DNA of 64,000 nt, taken from Methylococcales bacterium (GTDB lineage: Bacteria; Pseudomonadota; Gammaproteobacteria; Methylococcales; Methylomonadaceae). The stretch spans positions 58,048-122,047 of the forward strand of contig JAPLRP010000077.1 in assembly GCA_026399095.1 (NCBI GenBank), read 5' to 3'. The position numbers and the translations under genes are program-made. Positions within the stretch are counted from its first letter, which is position 1; each line of letters begins with the position of its first letter. Shown here piece by piece: positions 49,805 to 60,155 of this stretch. The notes beneath the pieces are model-generated. The model had not been told where the DNA came from, ran no database searches, and worked only from the letters and a program-made list of their open reading frames with translations.

Positions 49805-51165
49805 TGGATTTTTTACATACTCTATTTTATTTTGTTGTAACCATAGGAATACTTGTTTCATTTCATGAGCTTGGACATTTTTGGGTGGCACGTAAAGTTG
49901 GAGTAAAAGTAATACGATTTTCAGTGGGTTTTGGTAAGGTCTTATGGTCTTATAGAAAAAATCCTCAAGCAACAGAATATGTTTTGTCTGCAATCCCTTT
50001 GGGTGGGTATGTCAAAATGGTTGATGAGAGGGAAGGTGAGGTTCAAAAAGAAGACTTGGCGTTTGCATTTAATCGCCAACCATTATGGGCCAGAACGGTA
50101 ATCGTCGCAGCTGGTCCAGTATTTAATTTAGCACTTGCTGTTGCCTTGTTTTGGAGTATTTTGGTTATTGGCGAAACCGGTATAAAACCAATTATTGGAG
50201 AAGTATCAAAGGGAACTATAGCCGCTACTGGGGGTTTTGTAGAGGGCGATCAAATCATTTCAGTGAATGACAGATTAACACCGACCTGGACAGAAGCAAT
50301 GAGTGTCATTATGGCCTCGGCACTGGATGGTAATCAGGTGATTAATATCACTGTTGCAAATTTTGATAATCAACACAGTGATAGATTTCTTAAAATTACT
50401 GAGGATGATATTCAAAATCCTGAGGTATTGTATAAACAAATAGGGTTTAAGCCGTGGTCACCAAAATTAAAACCAGTTATAGGGACTGTGTTACCTGAAA
50501 GTTCAGCCTTAACAGCCGGTTTATTAAAAGGAGATTTGATTGTTAGTGCTGATGGCGTAGCTATAACTAATTGGATGCAATGGGTAGCTATTGTAAAAAC
50601 TCATCCCAATGTTGTTATTAATTTAATAATAGACCGTGATGGTGTTCAGTTGCCCGTCACTATTACACCTAAAAGTGTACAAATTGAGCAGAAAACAGAA
50701 GGCAAGATTGGTGCGTCTGTTTTGGTTCCGGAAGATTTGATCAAATCATCTACTGTTGTATATTCATTATCACCTTTGGCGGCAATACCTGCCGCTTTCG
50801 AAACTACTTGGTATTATTCGTCGGCAACCTTGAAAATGATGGGTAGAATGTTGATTGGCCAAGCTTCAGTAAAGAATTTGAGCGGTCCAATCAGTATTGC
50901 CGAATATGCCGGCCAATCAGCGGAAATGGGCTTGGTACCCTTCCTTAAATTTATGGCTCTGGTTAGTGTTAGTTTAGGTGTTTTAAACTTATTACCCGTT
51001 CCCGTACTTGATGGCGGTCATTTGCTATTTTTTGTCCTGGAAGGTATTAAAGGCAGTCCAGTTTCAGAAAAAATTCAGGTTTTTTTTCAGCAAGTCGGAA
51101 TGGCCTTGCTAATGTCTTTAATGGCATTAGCTATGTTTCTAGATGTTCAGCGTTTATTTCATTAA
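49804..51165 (+). CDS. rseP: Site-2 zinc protease RseP
   Basis: Inner-membrane protease of the sigma-E pathway, 453 residues. Zinc motif HELGH near residue 22, two PDZ domains in the middle, and NLLPVPVLDGGHLLFF near 395. Starts on the last base of the dxr stop. It ends the conserved operon here: bamA does not follow. Confidence 0.96.
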   Translation: MDFLHTLFYFVVTIGILVSFHELGHFWVARKVGVKVIRFSVGFGKVLWSYRKNPQATEYVLSAIPLGGYVKMVDEREGEVQKEDLAFAFNRQPLWARTVIVAAGPVFNLALAVALFWSILVIGETGIKPIIGEVSKGTIAATGGFVEGDQIISVNDRLTPTWTEAMSVIMASALDGNQVINITVANFDNQHSDRFLKITEDDIQNPEVLYKQIGFKPWSPKLKPVIGTVLPESSALTAGLLKGDLIVSADGVAITNWMQWVAIVKTHPNVVINLIIDRDGVQLPVTITPKSVQIEQKTEGKIGASVLVPEDLIKSSTVVYSLSPLAAIPAAFETTWYYSSATLKMMGRMLIGQASVKNLSGPISIAEYAGQSAEMGLVPFLKFMALVSVSLGVLNLLPVPVLDGGHLLFFVLEGIKGSPVSEKIQVFFQQVGMALLMSLMALAMFLDVQRLFH

Positions 51166-51340
51166 GAAAGTCCTAGCCAAAAATATTAATAAAACACCTG
51201 AGAAACAAAATGTTACAGATTTACAGGTTAAAAAAATTACTTTAATCAGTAAATCTGAGGTAGTTTTGACAAGTGTTATTTTGCAACTAACCCATCCTTT
51301 TAGCCTTTAAAAAATTCAATTAAGTAAATTCGAGAAAACT

Positions 51341-52063
51341 ATGAGAAAACTTATTAAGATTGCTGCTGTATCATTACTTGTACTAAGCGGTTCAATTGTT
51401 AGTGCTAATGAAAATACTATCAGGGAAGCAATGGTTAAGTCTATGCCAACCATGAAAATTGATTCTGTAAAACAGTCTGAAGTAAAAGGCCTTTATGAGG
51501 TTGTAGTTGGTGCTAATATTTTTTATGTTTCAGAAGATGGCAAATATCTAATTCAGGGGCATTTAGTAGATGTTGTAGCGCGTAAAGATTTAACAGAAGA
51601 CAAGTTAAATGGGACACGCAAGCAGGCTATTGAGAGGTTGGGTAAGGCAAATATGATTATCTTTAAACCTAAAATATCTAAATATACCGTTACTATTTTT
51701 ACTGATATTGATTGTGGGTATTGCCGTAAATTACATTCAGAGATTGACCAGTATTTGGCTCAAGGTATTACCATTCAATACTTGTTTTTCCCCAGAGCCG
51801 GTAAAGGTTCAGAATCTTATGATAAAGCGATTTCTGTCTGGTGTGCTGCTGATAGAAACGCTGCTTTAACTGCCGCTAAAAAGGATCAAAAATTACCAGC
51901 AAAAACTTGTGATAATCCTATTGATAAACACATGCAATTAGCTGCTGATTTTGATGTTAAAGGAACACCAATGATCATTTCAGAGAACGGCAATGTCTAC
52001 CCCGGGTATTTACCGGCAAAGCAATTAGTTGAAGCACTGGAAAGCGAAAAGAGTTCTAAGTAA
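51341..52063 (+). CDS. dsbC: Thiol:disulfide interchange protein DsbC
   Basis: Periplasmic disulfide isomerase, 240 residues. Signal peptide to about residue 22, N-terminal dimerisation domain, then thioredoxin fold with CGYC (FTDIDCGYCRKLH), a second cysteine pair (WCAADRN, AKTCDNP) and the cis-proline loop KGTPMII. It stands where bamA normally follows rseP, with a 175-base gap and its own leader. Confidence 0.92.
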   Translation: MRKLIKIAAVSLLVLSGSIVSANENTIREAMVKSMPTMKIDSVKQSEVKGLYEVVVGANIFYVSEDGKYLIQGHLVDVVARKDLTEDKLNGTRKQAIERLGKANMIIFKPKISKYTVTIFTDIDCGYCRKLHSEIDQYLAQGITIQYLFFPRAGKGSESYDKAISVWCAADRNAALTAAKKDQKLPAKTCDNPIDKHMQLAADFDVKGTPMIISENGNVYPGYLPAKQLVEALESEKSSK

Positions 52064-52089
52064 AGTAAAATTAAGATCTTTTTACACGA

Positions 52090-52143
52090 CCACATGGATT
52101 TAAATATTTTGCCTAAGTAATGGCGTTTAAAATATCCATGTGG
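52090..52143 (+). repeat. Inverted repeat after dsbC
   Basis: CCACATGGAT (52090-52099) and ATCCATGTGG (52134-52143) with an AT-rich, partly complementary interior. It follows the dsbC stop by 27 bases and may form a hairpin that ends its transcript, although no T run follows. Confidence 0.55.
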
Positions 52144-52347
52144 ACTATCCTAAATTGTCTGAGGATGTTCAATAAGAAAGTTAGCAGGAATAAGCCAATA
52201 TATTAAATAGTCAATCTAATGCTTTTCCCTAGTCTTTTTCATTTAAACATTTCCTTGAAAATTTAGGAATTTTTCCTATAGCAGTCAGAGTGTTTTTAGT
52301 TGAGAATGCATCAACTTTAATATCTCATAATCCAATTGCTACTGTCC

Positions 52348-54750
52348 ATGCGTGCATCTCAATTCACAAGGCGAGTTTTGTTTGCTGCTTTTGCGCTGTC
52401 TTTTATGTCAGTAAAGGCTTTAGCAGAAGAGACCTCTTCAAAATCTTCATCAAATTCGACTTTAGTCATAAAAAACAAACCCAAACCGTCAGGGCAATCT
52501 AAAGTATCTGAAAAAATAAGAGAACTTAAATTACGCTCAAAAAACGATGACTTATCTGTAGTCAATAAAGAGGAGAAAACAAAACCGGCTGTAGTTGAAC
52601 ATCCTGTTGATGTTTTTGAGCTACCTGATATAGCGGTTGTAAGCAATACACCACTTGGTAATACGGGATTAGATCTAAAAAAAATATCCGGTAATGTTCA
52701 GTCAGCTGAAGATGAAGAAATTCATCGTCATGAAGCCTTTGGTATAACTGATTTCATGAATCGTCGATTGGAAAGCGTTAATATAAACGATACCCAGAAC
52801 AACCCATACCAACCTGATATTACTTATCGCGGCTTTAACGCTTCTCCATTGTTGGGAACACCAATTGGTATATCAGTCTACCAAGATGGTGTTCGTGTAA
52901 ATGAGCCATTCGGAGATACCGTTAACTGGGATTTGATTCCACAAGTTGCAATAGCCAATATGGAAATGATGCCTGGCTCTAACCCTTTATTTGGATTGAA
53001 TACCTTGGGCGGTGCATTGTCGGTTAGAACCAAAAGTGGATTTAGTCATCCTGGATATCGTGCTCAAGCAAGTGGTGGTTCTTATGGACGTCAAAATTAT
53101 CAAGCTGAATTAGGTGGGTCTAAAGGTGATTTCGATTGGTATTTTGCCGGCAACATCTTTGAAGATTCTGGTTGGCGGCCATACTCACCGACTAGCGTTA
53201 AACAGTCGTTTGGCAAGGTTGGTTGGGAAAATGACCACACCGATGTAGATCTTTCATTTACGTTCGCTGACAACAATCTTCAAGGTGTTGGTCCAACTCC
53301 GCAAAATAACCTTCAACACAGCTGGAGCTCAATTTATACAGCGCCTGACGTGACCAAAAATACACTGTATTTTTTCAATCTAAAGGGTAGTCACAGAATT
53401 AATGACGAGTTGCAATTGAGTGGTAATGTTTACAACCGAAATAACAACAGCAACAGTCTTAATAGTAATACTGGCGAGTCTGGGTGTGACAATCCTTGTG
53501 TCATAGATGGTGCGTCTGGTTCTTTTGGCTCGGCTATTACTCAAGAAAATGGGACCGGTGTCAATGTACAATTGACATCTGATTACAAAATATATGCGCA
53601 TGATAATCAACTGGTGATTGGGGGTGGCTATAATTTCGGTAATACTAATTTTAGTACGGGTGAACAGGCAGCAATCTTTACCTCCAGTCGTTATGAAGTA
53701 GCTATCGAACCAATGGCAACGGTAGTTAAAATTAATGGAAAAAATACTTATTCCAATATTTTTGCAACGAATACTTATTCGATATTTGATTGGTTACATG
53801 CAAATACTTCAATGAATTGGATGCAAGCTCAGGTACAAACTACTGATCAATTAGGAACTGCTCTAAATGGAAATAACAGTTATGCCCGTGTTAATCCCTC
53901 TGCAGGTTTAACCTTTAATCCGTTAGATGCTTTTTCGTTAAATACCCCTCTCAAAGAGTTGACGACGTATTTTAATTACAGCGAAGGTTTTCGTGCACCG
54001 ACTGCAGTAGAATTGAGTTGCGCTGATGAAAATGCACCTTGTTCATTACCTAACAGTTTTGTTTCCGACCCTCCTTTACAAGCAGTTATTTCACATACCT
54101 TGGAAGTTGGGGTTAGGGGTGAATTTAATGAAGCGCTTAAATGGAATTTTGCCTTGTATCAAACACAAAATTCTAATGATATTCTTTTTATAAATAGTCC
54201 TGGTAGTGTTATAAACGGTTATTTTCATAATGTAGGTGCAACCCAAAGGCAGGGTGCGGAGTTTGGTTTAAGTGGTCTTTTTTGGGATAGTTTGAATTGG
54301 TATATGAGTTATGGATTTGTCGATGCGACCTATCAAACGACTGAGGCATTAAGTAATGGATTGCCATTGCCGAGCACCAATATAATCACCCCTGGAAGCA
54401 GAATACCTAGTATTCCTCAAAATACACTTAAGGTGGGTGCTGAATACGAGGTATTTCATAATGGGTTTTTGGGGAGCGATTTACAATACGTTTCCAGTCA
54501 GTATGCCCGTGGTGACGATCAGAATCAGTACTCACAAATAGCTGGTTATACTGTGGTTAATCTTAACGCTCGTTATGTGTTGACTAAAAATATTGAGTTG
54601 TTTGCGATGGGACGTAACATTTTTGATAATCATTATGCTTCATTTGGGCAGTTGGGGCAGAACTTTTTCCAAAACAATCAGGCAACCACATTCATGGGGC
54701 CGGGAGCCCCAGCAACGGGGTACGCAGGTATTCGAATAAATTGGAATTAG
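52348..54750 (+). CDS. TonB-dependent outer-membrane receptor
   Basis: About 800 residues from the ATG at 52348 (a TTG lies 12 bases upstream). Signal peptide to about ALA, residue 27, then a Lys/Ser-rich stretch of roughly 70 residues of unknown role, a plug domain (FMNRRLESVNIN, VYQDGVRVNEPFGDTVNWD, NPLFGLNTLGGALSVRTKSG) and a 22-strand barrel with the motif YFNYSEGFRAPTAVEL. The last residues IRINWN are short of the usual terminal aromatic. Ligand not deducible; no siderophore, copper or B12 genes are adjacent. Confidence 0.9.
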   Translation: MRASQFTRRVLFAAFALSFMSVKALAEETSSKSSSNSTLVIKNKPKPSGQSKVSEKIRELKLRSKNDDLSVVNKEEKTKPAVVEHPVDVFELPDIAVVSNTPLGNTGLDLKKISGNVQSAEDEEIHRHEAFGITDFMNRRLESVNINDTQNNPYQPDITYRGFNASPLLGTPIGISVYQDGVRVNEPFGDTVNWDLIPQVAIANMEMMPGSNPLFGLNTLGGALSVRTKSGFSHPGYRAQASGGSYGRQNYQAELGGSKGDFDWYFAGNIFEDSGWRPYSPTSVKQSFGKVGWENDHTDVDLSFTFADNNLQGVGPTPQNNLQHSWSSIYTAPDVTKNTLYFFNLKGSHRINDELQLSGNVYNRNNNSNSLNSNTGESGCDNPCVIDGASGSFGSAITQENGTGVNVQLTSDYKIYAHDNQLVIGGGYNFGNTNFSTGEQAAIFTSSRYEVAIEPMATVVKINGKNTYSNIFATNTYSIFDWLHANTSMNWMQAQVQTTDQLGTALNGNNSYARVNPSAGLTFNPLDAFSLNTPLKELTTYFNYSEGFRAPTAVELSCADENAPCSLPNSFVSDPPLQAVISHTLEVGVRGEFNEALKWNFALYQTQNSNDILFINSPGSVINGYFHNVGATQRQGAEFGLSGLFWDSLNWYMSYGFVDATYQTTEALSNGLPLPSTNIITPGSRIPSIPQNTLKVGAEYEVFHNGFLGSDLQYVSSQYARGDDQNQYSQIAGYTVVNLNARYVLTKNIELFAMGRNIFDNHYASFGQLGQNFFQNNQATTFMGPGAPATGYAGIRINWN

Positions 54751-54783
54751 AAAGTATGATGGCTGCTTTTAACGAACTCTTAT

Positions 54784-54821
54784 TGTAAGGTTGGTTTAAC
54801 CAAAGCTACACCAACCTTACA
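54784..54821. terminator. Hairpin between convergent genes
   Basis: Twelve-base perfect arms TGTAAGGTTGGT and ACCAACCTTACA with a 14-base loop, 34 bases after the TonB receptor gene and before the convergent lipoprotein. T tracts are weak on both strands. Confidence 0.6.
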
Positions 54822-54862
54822 AAATTTACTGCTTGTTTTAATTTATCCAATATTGTTTATAA

Positions 54863-55300
54863 TCAATAAAATCCCATGCCGTATCCACCCATTCCATAGC
54901 CCATAGTATCCCATTCCATATATTCATTTTCATTCATTTCAGCGGTCATTCGATCTTCATCCGCTATGTTTCGTTGGTCTTGCAGCAGCATGAAAGCTTG
55001 ATAAGACTGATCGGTACCCCAGTAAAAACATTGGCAGTTAGCTGCATCTGCATAGATGTAAAGAGTTGCTCCATCTTTTTGTTGAGGCACTATTTTGTAT
55101 TGAGTCAAAGTTTTAAGATGATTCATTTTTGCTGGCGTATTGGCTAATACCATTTTGAAGCCCGCAGCAGCAAGCAGTTCTTCTGTATCTTGAGCTTGTT
55201 CTGCTTGCATCATGGCACATGAAGACAGAAGCCCGCTTAGCGCAATAGCGCCCAGTGTTTTTGAAAAATGGGAAATATATTTTTTATTTGTATTGCTCAT
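54863..55300 (-). CDS. Hypothetical lipoprotein with Gly/Met/Tyr-rich tail
   Basis: 145 residues with lipobox LLSSC (cysteine near 28). The middle, AAAGFKMVLANTPAKMNHLKTLTQYKIVPQQKDGATLYIYADAANCQCFYWGTDQSYQAF, is a pattern I have seen in unnamed proteobacterial lipoproteins. The end is GYGMGGYGMGFY. Function unknown. Confidence 0.7.
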   Translation of the reverse strand: MSNTNKKYISHFSKTLGAIALSGLLSSCAMMQAEQAQDTEELLAAAGFKMVLANTPAKMNHLKTLTQYKIVPQQKDGATLYIYADAANCQCFYWGTDQSYQAFMLLQDQRNIADEDRMTAEMNENEYMEWDTMGYGMGGYGMGFY

Positions 55301-55627
55301 TAGGTAATGCCTTTAAAAGTTAAATATAGATTAAGAATTGTTTTTAAATTATCTGGTTTTGAGAGCTGAAATTCAATTAATTACTTAGTCCGACTAAATT
55401 GACTTTAATACGACGGCTCTGTGATCTGCCATCATAGTGAATTGATTTGACTGGGACTTGAATAGTTTTTATAAAAACTAAAACCGCACTATTTATAAAT
55501 ATGACAATCGTATTCTATCCAGGCAAAACAAGCAATTAATATTAAAGAAACTAATATGAGAAGAGTAACAGACTGGATTTTTATAAACGAACTGAACAGT
55601 ATTTATACCCTGGGCTATTTTGGTTTT
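55301..55627. other. Non-coding region between lipoprotein and SulP genes
   Basis: 327 bases without a gene. Contains a perfect 18-base palindrome TAGTTTTTATAAAAACTA at 55463-55480. The promoter of the lipoprotein is expected here on the minus strand. Confidence 0.45.
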
Positions 55628-57292
55628 TTAACCGCGCATATCTATCCTGACTTTTGAAAGCGCTTCGTGTAAAGTTGTAAAAATAAACGCTTCACTGATT
55701 ACCGAAGTAATGCGATGTCGATCCATATCAGCACGAAGATAAACATTAACACGACCAAAGATTAAATTTATTTTGCGGCGCTTCAAATCTTCACATAACT
55801 CTCTTAAGGAATGCGAGGCTGAGTAGTCGATGTCAGTCATGGCACTTGCGTCAATAACAAACCAGCGCACTGGAGTCGGAGCTAGTTCTATAAGGCTTCG
55901 AACTTCATCAATAAAGCGATTGTCATTGGCATAGAACAAGTCAGCACCGAAGCGATAAACAATTAATCCGGGCTCTGATTCAATGCCAGGTGTTACTGAA
56001 AGGGGTAGCCATCGGCCTGAATCATCGGGTGCCAGAATCATGGTATGAGGTCGGTAACTGTGATCTACATGTCTTAATAGCGATAATACTATAGCCAATA
56101 GAATGCCTTGTTCAAGCCCGATAAGCGTAACGACAGTGGCTGTTATGATAGCGAGCTTAAATTCTCCCGGACTCTCTTTACGGATATCTCGTAGACTTCG
56201 AAAATCAACAAGTCCTACAGCAATAGCGAAGACAATGCCGGCGAGCACACTACGAGGTAGATATTGTAGCGGTTCTGTAAAAAACAGCAGTACCAATAGC
56301 ACGATGAATGCGAATACAAGTTGTGCTACCTGACTACGAGCTCCCGCTATATCAGCCATAGCCGTTTGCGTCGGGCTACCGTTGACTACGAATGCACCAG
56401 AGATGGCTGCGGCGGCATTTGCTACTGATAATCCCAAAATATCATCATCCTCATTAACCCGTTCGTGATGCCGGACTGCAAATACGCGCGAAGTTGCAGC
56501 ACTTTGGGCGATAATGATGACAAAGCATGATAAGGCAATAGGGACAAGTTTAAGTAAATCATTCCAGCTAACAGTTGGAAAGTTTAGTGATGGTAACCCT
56601 CCGGGAATAGGCCCGATAACTTCAATACCGTAGCTTGAAAAATGGTAAATATAGCTGATGCTTATTCCTGCAACGACTGCAAATAGAGATGCCGGTAAAC
56701 GAGGATGAAAATGGCGGAAACCGAGAATGCCACTCACCACTAGCACCGAAATGGTAAGTGTAGGGTAGTTTATACTATTTAAGCCATTGATTATTTGCTG
56801 TAATTGAGCAATCGTTTTGTGGGCATTTACCGGTATCCCCAATAGATCACCGATCATTGCAATGCCGATTTGAAAGCCTACACCGGTCAGAAAGCCAACC
56901 AGAACAGTGCGCGAAAGGAAGTCAGCTAGAAAGCCTAGCTTGAATATTCTGGCCAGTAATAGGAGAGCGGCAGTTAGCAGTGCGACCATACCCACTAAGG
57001 CCATATATTTTTCACTGGCTTGAGATGCCATGCCGGATAAGCCGCTTGAAAAGATTGCCGCAGTTGCAGAATCTGCTGATACTACCAAATGGCGTGAGGA
57101 GCCAAAGATCGAAAACATTAACAACGGAAGCAGTAAAGTGTAAAGACCCGTCACTGCTGGTGTTCCTGCGATACGCGTATACCCAAGTACTTGTGGAATA
57201 TTCATAAACGCCAGAGTAAAGCCGGCGATACTATCTCGAATTGTAGCCTTCCAACTTAAAGGTCTCAGGCCTGCGAACAGATTTAGTTGCAT
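55628..57292 (-). CDS. SulP family anion transporter with STAS domain (second copy)
   Basis: A 554-residue SulP protein, clearly distant from the one at 1.9 kb. It keeps the family N-terminus NIPQVLGYTRIAGTPAVTGLYTLLLP, about ten to twelve membrane segments and a STAS domain from about 435. It follows a PPK2 gene on the same strand with a 67-base gap. Bicarbonate, sulfate or other anion transport possible. Confidence 0.88.
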   Translation of the reverse strand: MQLNLFAGLRPLSWKATIRDSIAGFTLAFMNIPQVLGYTRIAGTPAVTGLYTLLLPLLMFSIFGSSRHLVVSADSATAAIFSSGLSGMASQASEKYMALVGMVALLTAALLLLARIFKLGFLADFLSRTVLVGFLTGVGFQIGIAMIGDLLGIPVNAHKTIAQLQQIINGLNSINYPTLTISVLVVSGILGFRHFHPRLPASLFAVVAGISISYIYHFSSYGIEVIGPIPGGLPSLNFPTVSWNDLLKLVPIALSCFVIIIAQSAATSRVFAVRHHERVNEDDDILGLSVANAAAAISGAFVVNGSPTQTAMADIAGARSQVAQLVFAFIVLLVLLFFTEPLQYLPRSVLAGIVFAIAVGLVDFRSLRDIRKESPGEFKLAIITATVVTLIGLEQGILLAIVLSLLRHVDHSYRPHTMILAPDDSGRWLPLSVTPGIESEPGLIVYRFGADLFYANDNRFIDEVRSLIELAPTPVRWFVIDASAMTDIDYSASHSLRELCEDLKRRKINLIFGRVNVYLRADMDRHRITSVISEAFIFTTLHEALSKVRIDMRG

Positions 57293-57359
57293 TCCAATTC
57301 CATGAGGATTATTTTCCCTGAATAAGCTAATAAATTAAGTTAACAAGCACGGGTTATCT

Positions 57360-58232
57360 TTATCCGCTCTTTTTTTCAGTTTTACCATTCGCGTTAATGG
57401 ATTGACCTTGTTCAGCTGCATGATACTTATTGCGGATATCATCCATATTGACATGTGTGGATGGCAGCTTTAATCCCATCTCCTCCAGGGTGTCCGTTAT
57501 AATCTCCGAGATGGCAAGATCACGAAACCACTTATGATTGGCAGGGATAACAAACCAGGGAGCGTGGTGTGTACTTGTCCGTTCAAGAGCCTCTTGATAG
57601 GCTTCAATGTATTTAGGCCATAATTCCCGCTCGGAGTAATCAGCGTCGGATATTTTCCAGTTTCTGGATGGGTCATCAAGCCTTTGCTTGAAACGCTCCA
57701 ATTGTTCTTCCGGACTGATATACAGCAAAAACTTAATTATTCGCGTGCCATTATTGGAAAGTATTTTTTCAAAATCGTTTATTAAGTCGTAGCGCTTCGA
57801 CCAGATCTTTTTTTCCACTAAATTGTGTACGCGCACAACAAGCACATCTTCGTAGTAGGAACGGTTAAAAATAGTGATATCACCTTTGGAGGGGACACGC
57901 AAATGTGCTCGCCAGAGAAAGTCGTGTGTAGCTTCGTCCTTACTGGGTTGCTTGAAGCCAAATACTTTTGTACCCTGTGGATTCATGCCGCTAAATAAAT
58001 GCCGAATTACACCATCTTTGCCTCCGGCATCCAAGGCCTGTAATACAACCAGTAGTGACTGATCAGCATCCGCATAAAGAAGATACTGTAGCTGGCTCAT
58101 CCGCTTTAGGTGTTCTTGAATATGAGGTGAAGCTGTTTCATGTGATTCATGCTTATCGGTGTAAGAAGGATCAATTTTATTAAGTTGAACTTTGCCACCG
58201 GGTGAAACGATAAATTCTTTTATATAGCTCAT
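57360..58232 (-). CDS. ppk2: Polyphosphate kinase 2 family protein
   Basis: A 290-residue PPK2 with Walker A at 68-74 (DAGGKDG) and the Walker B-like FNRSYYEDVL at 122-131, plus the lid arginine region. PPK2 enzymes use polyphosphate to phosphorylate AMP or ADP/GDP; single-domain proteins of this length are class I or III and cannot be told apart here. Confidence 0.9.
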   Translation of the reverse strand: MSYIKEFIVSPGGKVQLNKIDPSYTDKHESHETASPHIQEHLKRMSQLQYLLYADADQSLLVVLQALDAGGKDGVIRHLFSGMNPQGTKVFGFKQPSKDEATHDFLWRAHLRVPSKGDITIFNRSYYEDVLVVRVHNLVEKKIWSKRYDLINDFEKILSNNGTRIIKFLLYISPEEQLERFKQRLDDPSRNWKISDADYSERELWPKYIEAYQEALERTSTHHAPWFVIPANHKWFRDLAISEIITDTLEEMGLKLPSTHVNMDDIRNKYHAAEQGQSINANGKTEKKSG

Positions 58233-58475
58233 AGTTGTTTTCCTTTAATAACCGATTATGTCAAAGTCGATAGTTTATCGGTTTAATTTTATGAAGCCCT
58301 GTTTGTTAGAATAGCACCTTTACAATTCAGTGCAATATGAATCTATTTTGTATTTCAAAAAATGATTCAACAGCTAGCGTAAAGTGCCGTTTTAATTATT
58401 TTAATAACATAATGATTGCTTAATGCGAGCTAATTAATTAACAATATACTCTTTAAATTTCTTGCCAAACAACTA

Positions 58476-59135
58476 ATGACCAGTTTATTCATTGCCTTAA
58501 AAATTATCCCTATGATATTCATGGCGTTGTTCCCCGTCGTCAATCCGGTAGGAACGGCTCTTGTCCTTGATGGAATGAGTCGAGGGGTTGACGAACAGTC
58601 CTGGAAAGCAATGTCCAGAAAAATTGCGTTATATTCATTTCTCTTACTATCATTTTTCTTTTTTCTGGGTAGTTACATTTTGAAACTTTTTGGCATATCC
58701 ATTCCGATTGTACAACTCTCGGGTGGCGTTGTTTTGGCCTTGATGGGATGGCAACTCTTGAATCAAAAAGAAAATAACGATCCCGTTTCTAATGAGGAGT
58801 TAGAAAAACATACCCGGTCTATTGATCCCAAGGCTTTTTATCCTTTCACATTTCCTTTGACAATTGGTCCTGGAGGTCTTGCTGTTGTTTTGACGTTTAG
58901 CGCGCATTTGGATAGAGAATCAAGATTGGTCTTAACCCTTGAGCAAGGTGCGGCAACTGTCGGTATCTTTTTGATGTGTTTAGTTGTTATGGTTTGCTAC
59001 AGCAACCTGAAGTTTATGACCAAGCGATTTTCAGCGTCGGGTGCTCTTGCAGTATCAAAAATATTGGCTTTTTTTGTGCTTTGTATTGGCGTGGAGATTG
59101 CTTGGGCAGGCTTTAAAGCTTTAGGTGTCCATTAG
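58476..59135 (+). CDS. MarC family integral membrane protein
   Basis: A 219-residue protein with six hydrophobic segments and the MarC motifs ALFPVVNPVGTA, GGVVLALMGWQLL and FTFPLTIGPGG. Function unclear; not a resistance determinant as once thought. Confidence 0.88.
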   Translation: MTSLFIALKIIPMIFMALFPVVNPVGTALVLDGMSRGVDEQSWKAMSRKIALYSFLLLSFFFFLGSYILKLFGISIPIVQLSGGVVLALMGWQLLNQKENNDPVSNEELEKHTRSIDPKAFYPFTFPLTIGPGGLAVVLTFSAHLDRESRLVLTLEQGAATVGIFLMCLVVMVCYSNLKFMTKRFSASGALAVSKILAFFVLCIGVEIAWAGFKALGVH

Positions 59136-59159
59136 AGTTTGGCGTTTGCCCAGCTAAGC

Positions 59160-60155
59160 CTACATAACCAAATCAGTTGAAGTGGCTTTTTTAAGACGAT
59201 CATTGATTGCCTGCCAAGCTTCTAGTGTAGGCGGTTTTTCTATAATGATAATATCCAGATTCAGGCTATCAAGTTCGCGTAATGAAGAATATAAAACCTG
59301 TGCATAAGCAGGGGCTTGTAACGGCATACTAATCATACGAATAAGTTTATTCTCAGGCTGTTTTTTGCTATGAGAAAGTAGGCCGATTTTTTTATTATGG
59401 AAAAATAGTTCATCTATTTTTGCAGGTAAATGATCTGTTGGGCAGATGATGGAACAGGTTGTCGGTGCATAATGAACCGCCATCATTCCCGGTGCGCGTA
59501 GCTCTGTTTGCTCGGCTTGTGAAGAAACAATTATTAATTCAGTTTGTAAAACCGCTTCAATATCCTTTTGGGTAATATGCCCAAGCCTTAATAATTTGGG
59601 TTGTTTCCCGCTTAAATCAATAATCGTTGATTCAACGCCAACCTGGCAAGATCCACCATCGAGAATAAGATCAACGGCATCCCCCAGTTCCTCTTCAACA
59701 TGAGCGGCTTGAGTGGGGCTAATTCGGCAGAAACGGTTAGCTGAAGGAGCGGCTATTCCACCACCAAAGGCTTTTAAAAGGCTTAAAGCAACATGATGAT
59801 CAGGCATGCGTAAGCCAACTGTCTCTTGGCCGCCAGTTACTTCCAGAGGAACATTGGTTTTTTTATTCAATATTAATGCTAGTGGTCCCGGCCAAAAATG
59901 CGTAGCCAGTTTTTTTGCAGCATCCGGTATGTTAATCGCCCAATCGTTAAGACTGTCAATACCCGAAATATGCACGATAAGTGGATGATTAGCAGGTCGG
60001 CCTTTCGCTTGAAAAATTTTTCGAATGGCTTCAGGATTGGAGGCGTCAGCACCTAAGCCATAGACAGTCTCTGTTGGAAATGCTACCAAGTGACCTTGGC
60101 GTAATAACAGGGCTGCATGCTCAATAGCTGCTTTATTTGCAAGAATTGGTTTCAT
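59160..60155 (-). CDS. L-threonylcarbamoyladenylate synthase (Sua5 type)
   Basis: Makes the precursor for the t6A modification of tRNA. 331 residues: the YrdC-like domain (VAFPTETVYGLGADA, AKGRPANHPLIVHI, APSANRF) followed by a C-terminal Sua5 domain from about residue 215. This is the longer Sua5/YwlC form rather than the short TsaC. Confidence 0.9.
   Translation of the reverse strand: MKPILANKAAIEHAALLLRQGHLVAFPTETVYGLGADASNPEAIRKIFQAKGRPANHPLIVHISGIDSLNDWAINIPDAAKKLATHFWPGPLALILNKKTNVPLEVTGGQETVGLRMPDHHVALSLLKAFGGGIAAPSANRFCRISPTQAAHVEEELGDAVDLILDGGSCQVGVESTIIDLSGKQPKLLRLGHITQKDIEAVLQTELIIVSSQAEQTELRAPGMMAVHYAPTTCSIICPTDHLPAKIDELFFHNKKIGLLSHSKKQPENKLIRMISMPLQAPAYAQVLYSSLRELDSLNLDIIIIEKPPTLEAWQAINDRLKKATSTDLVM

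Noticed and set aside
55463..55480. TAGTTTTTATAAAAACTA palindrome as terminator or operator
   Set aside because: Short A/T palindromes are expected often in DNA of this composition; no gene context supports it.
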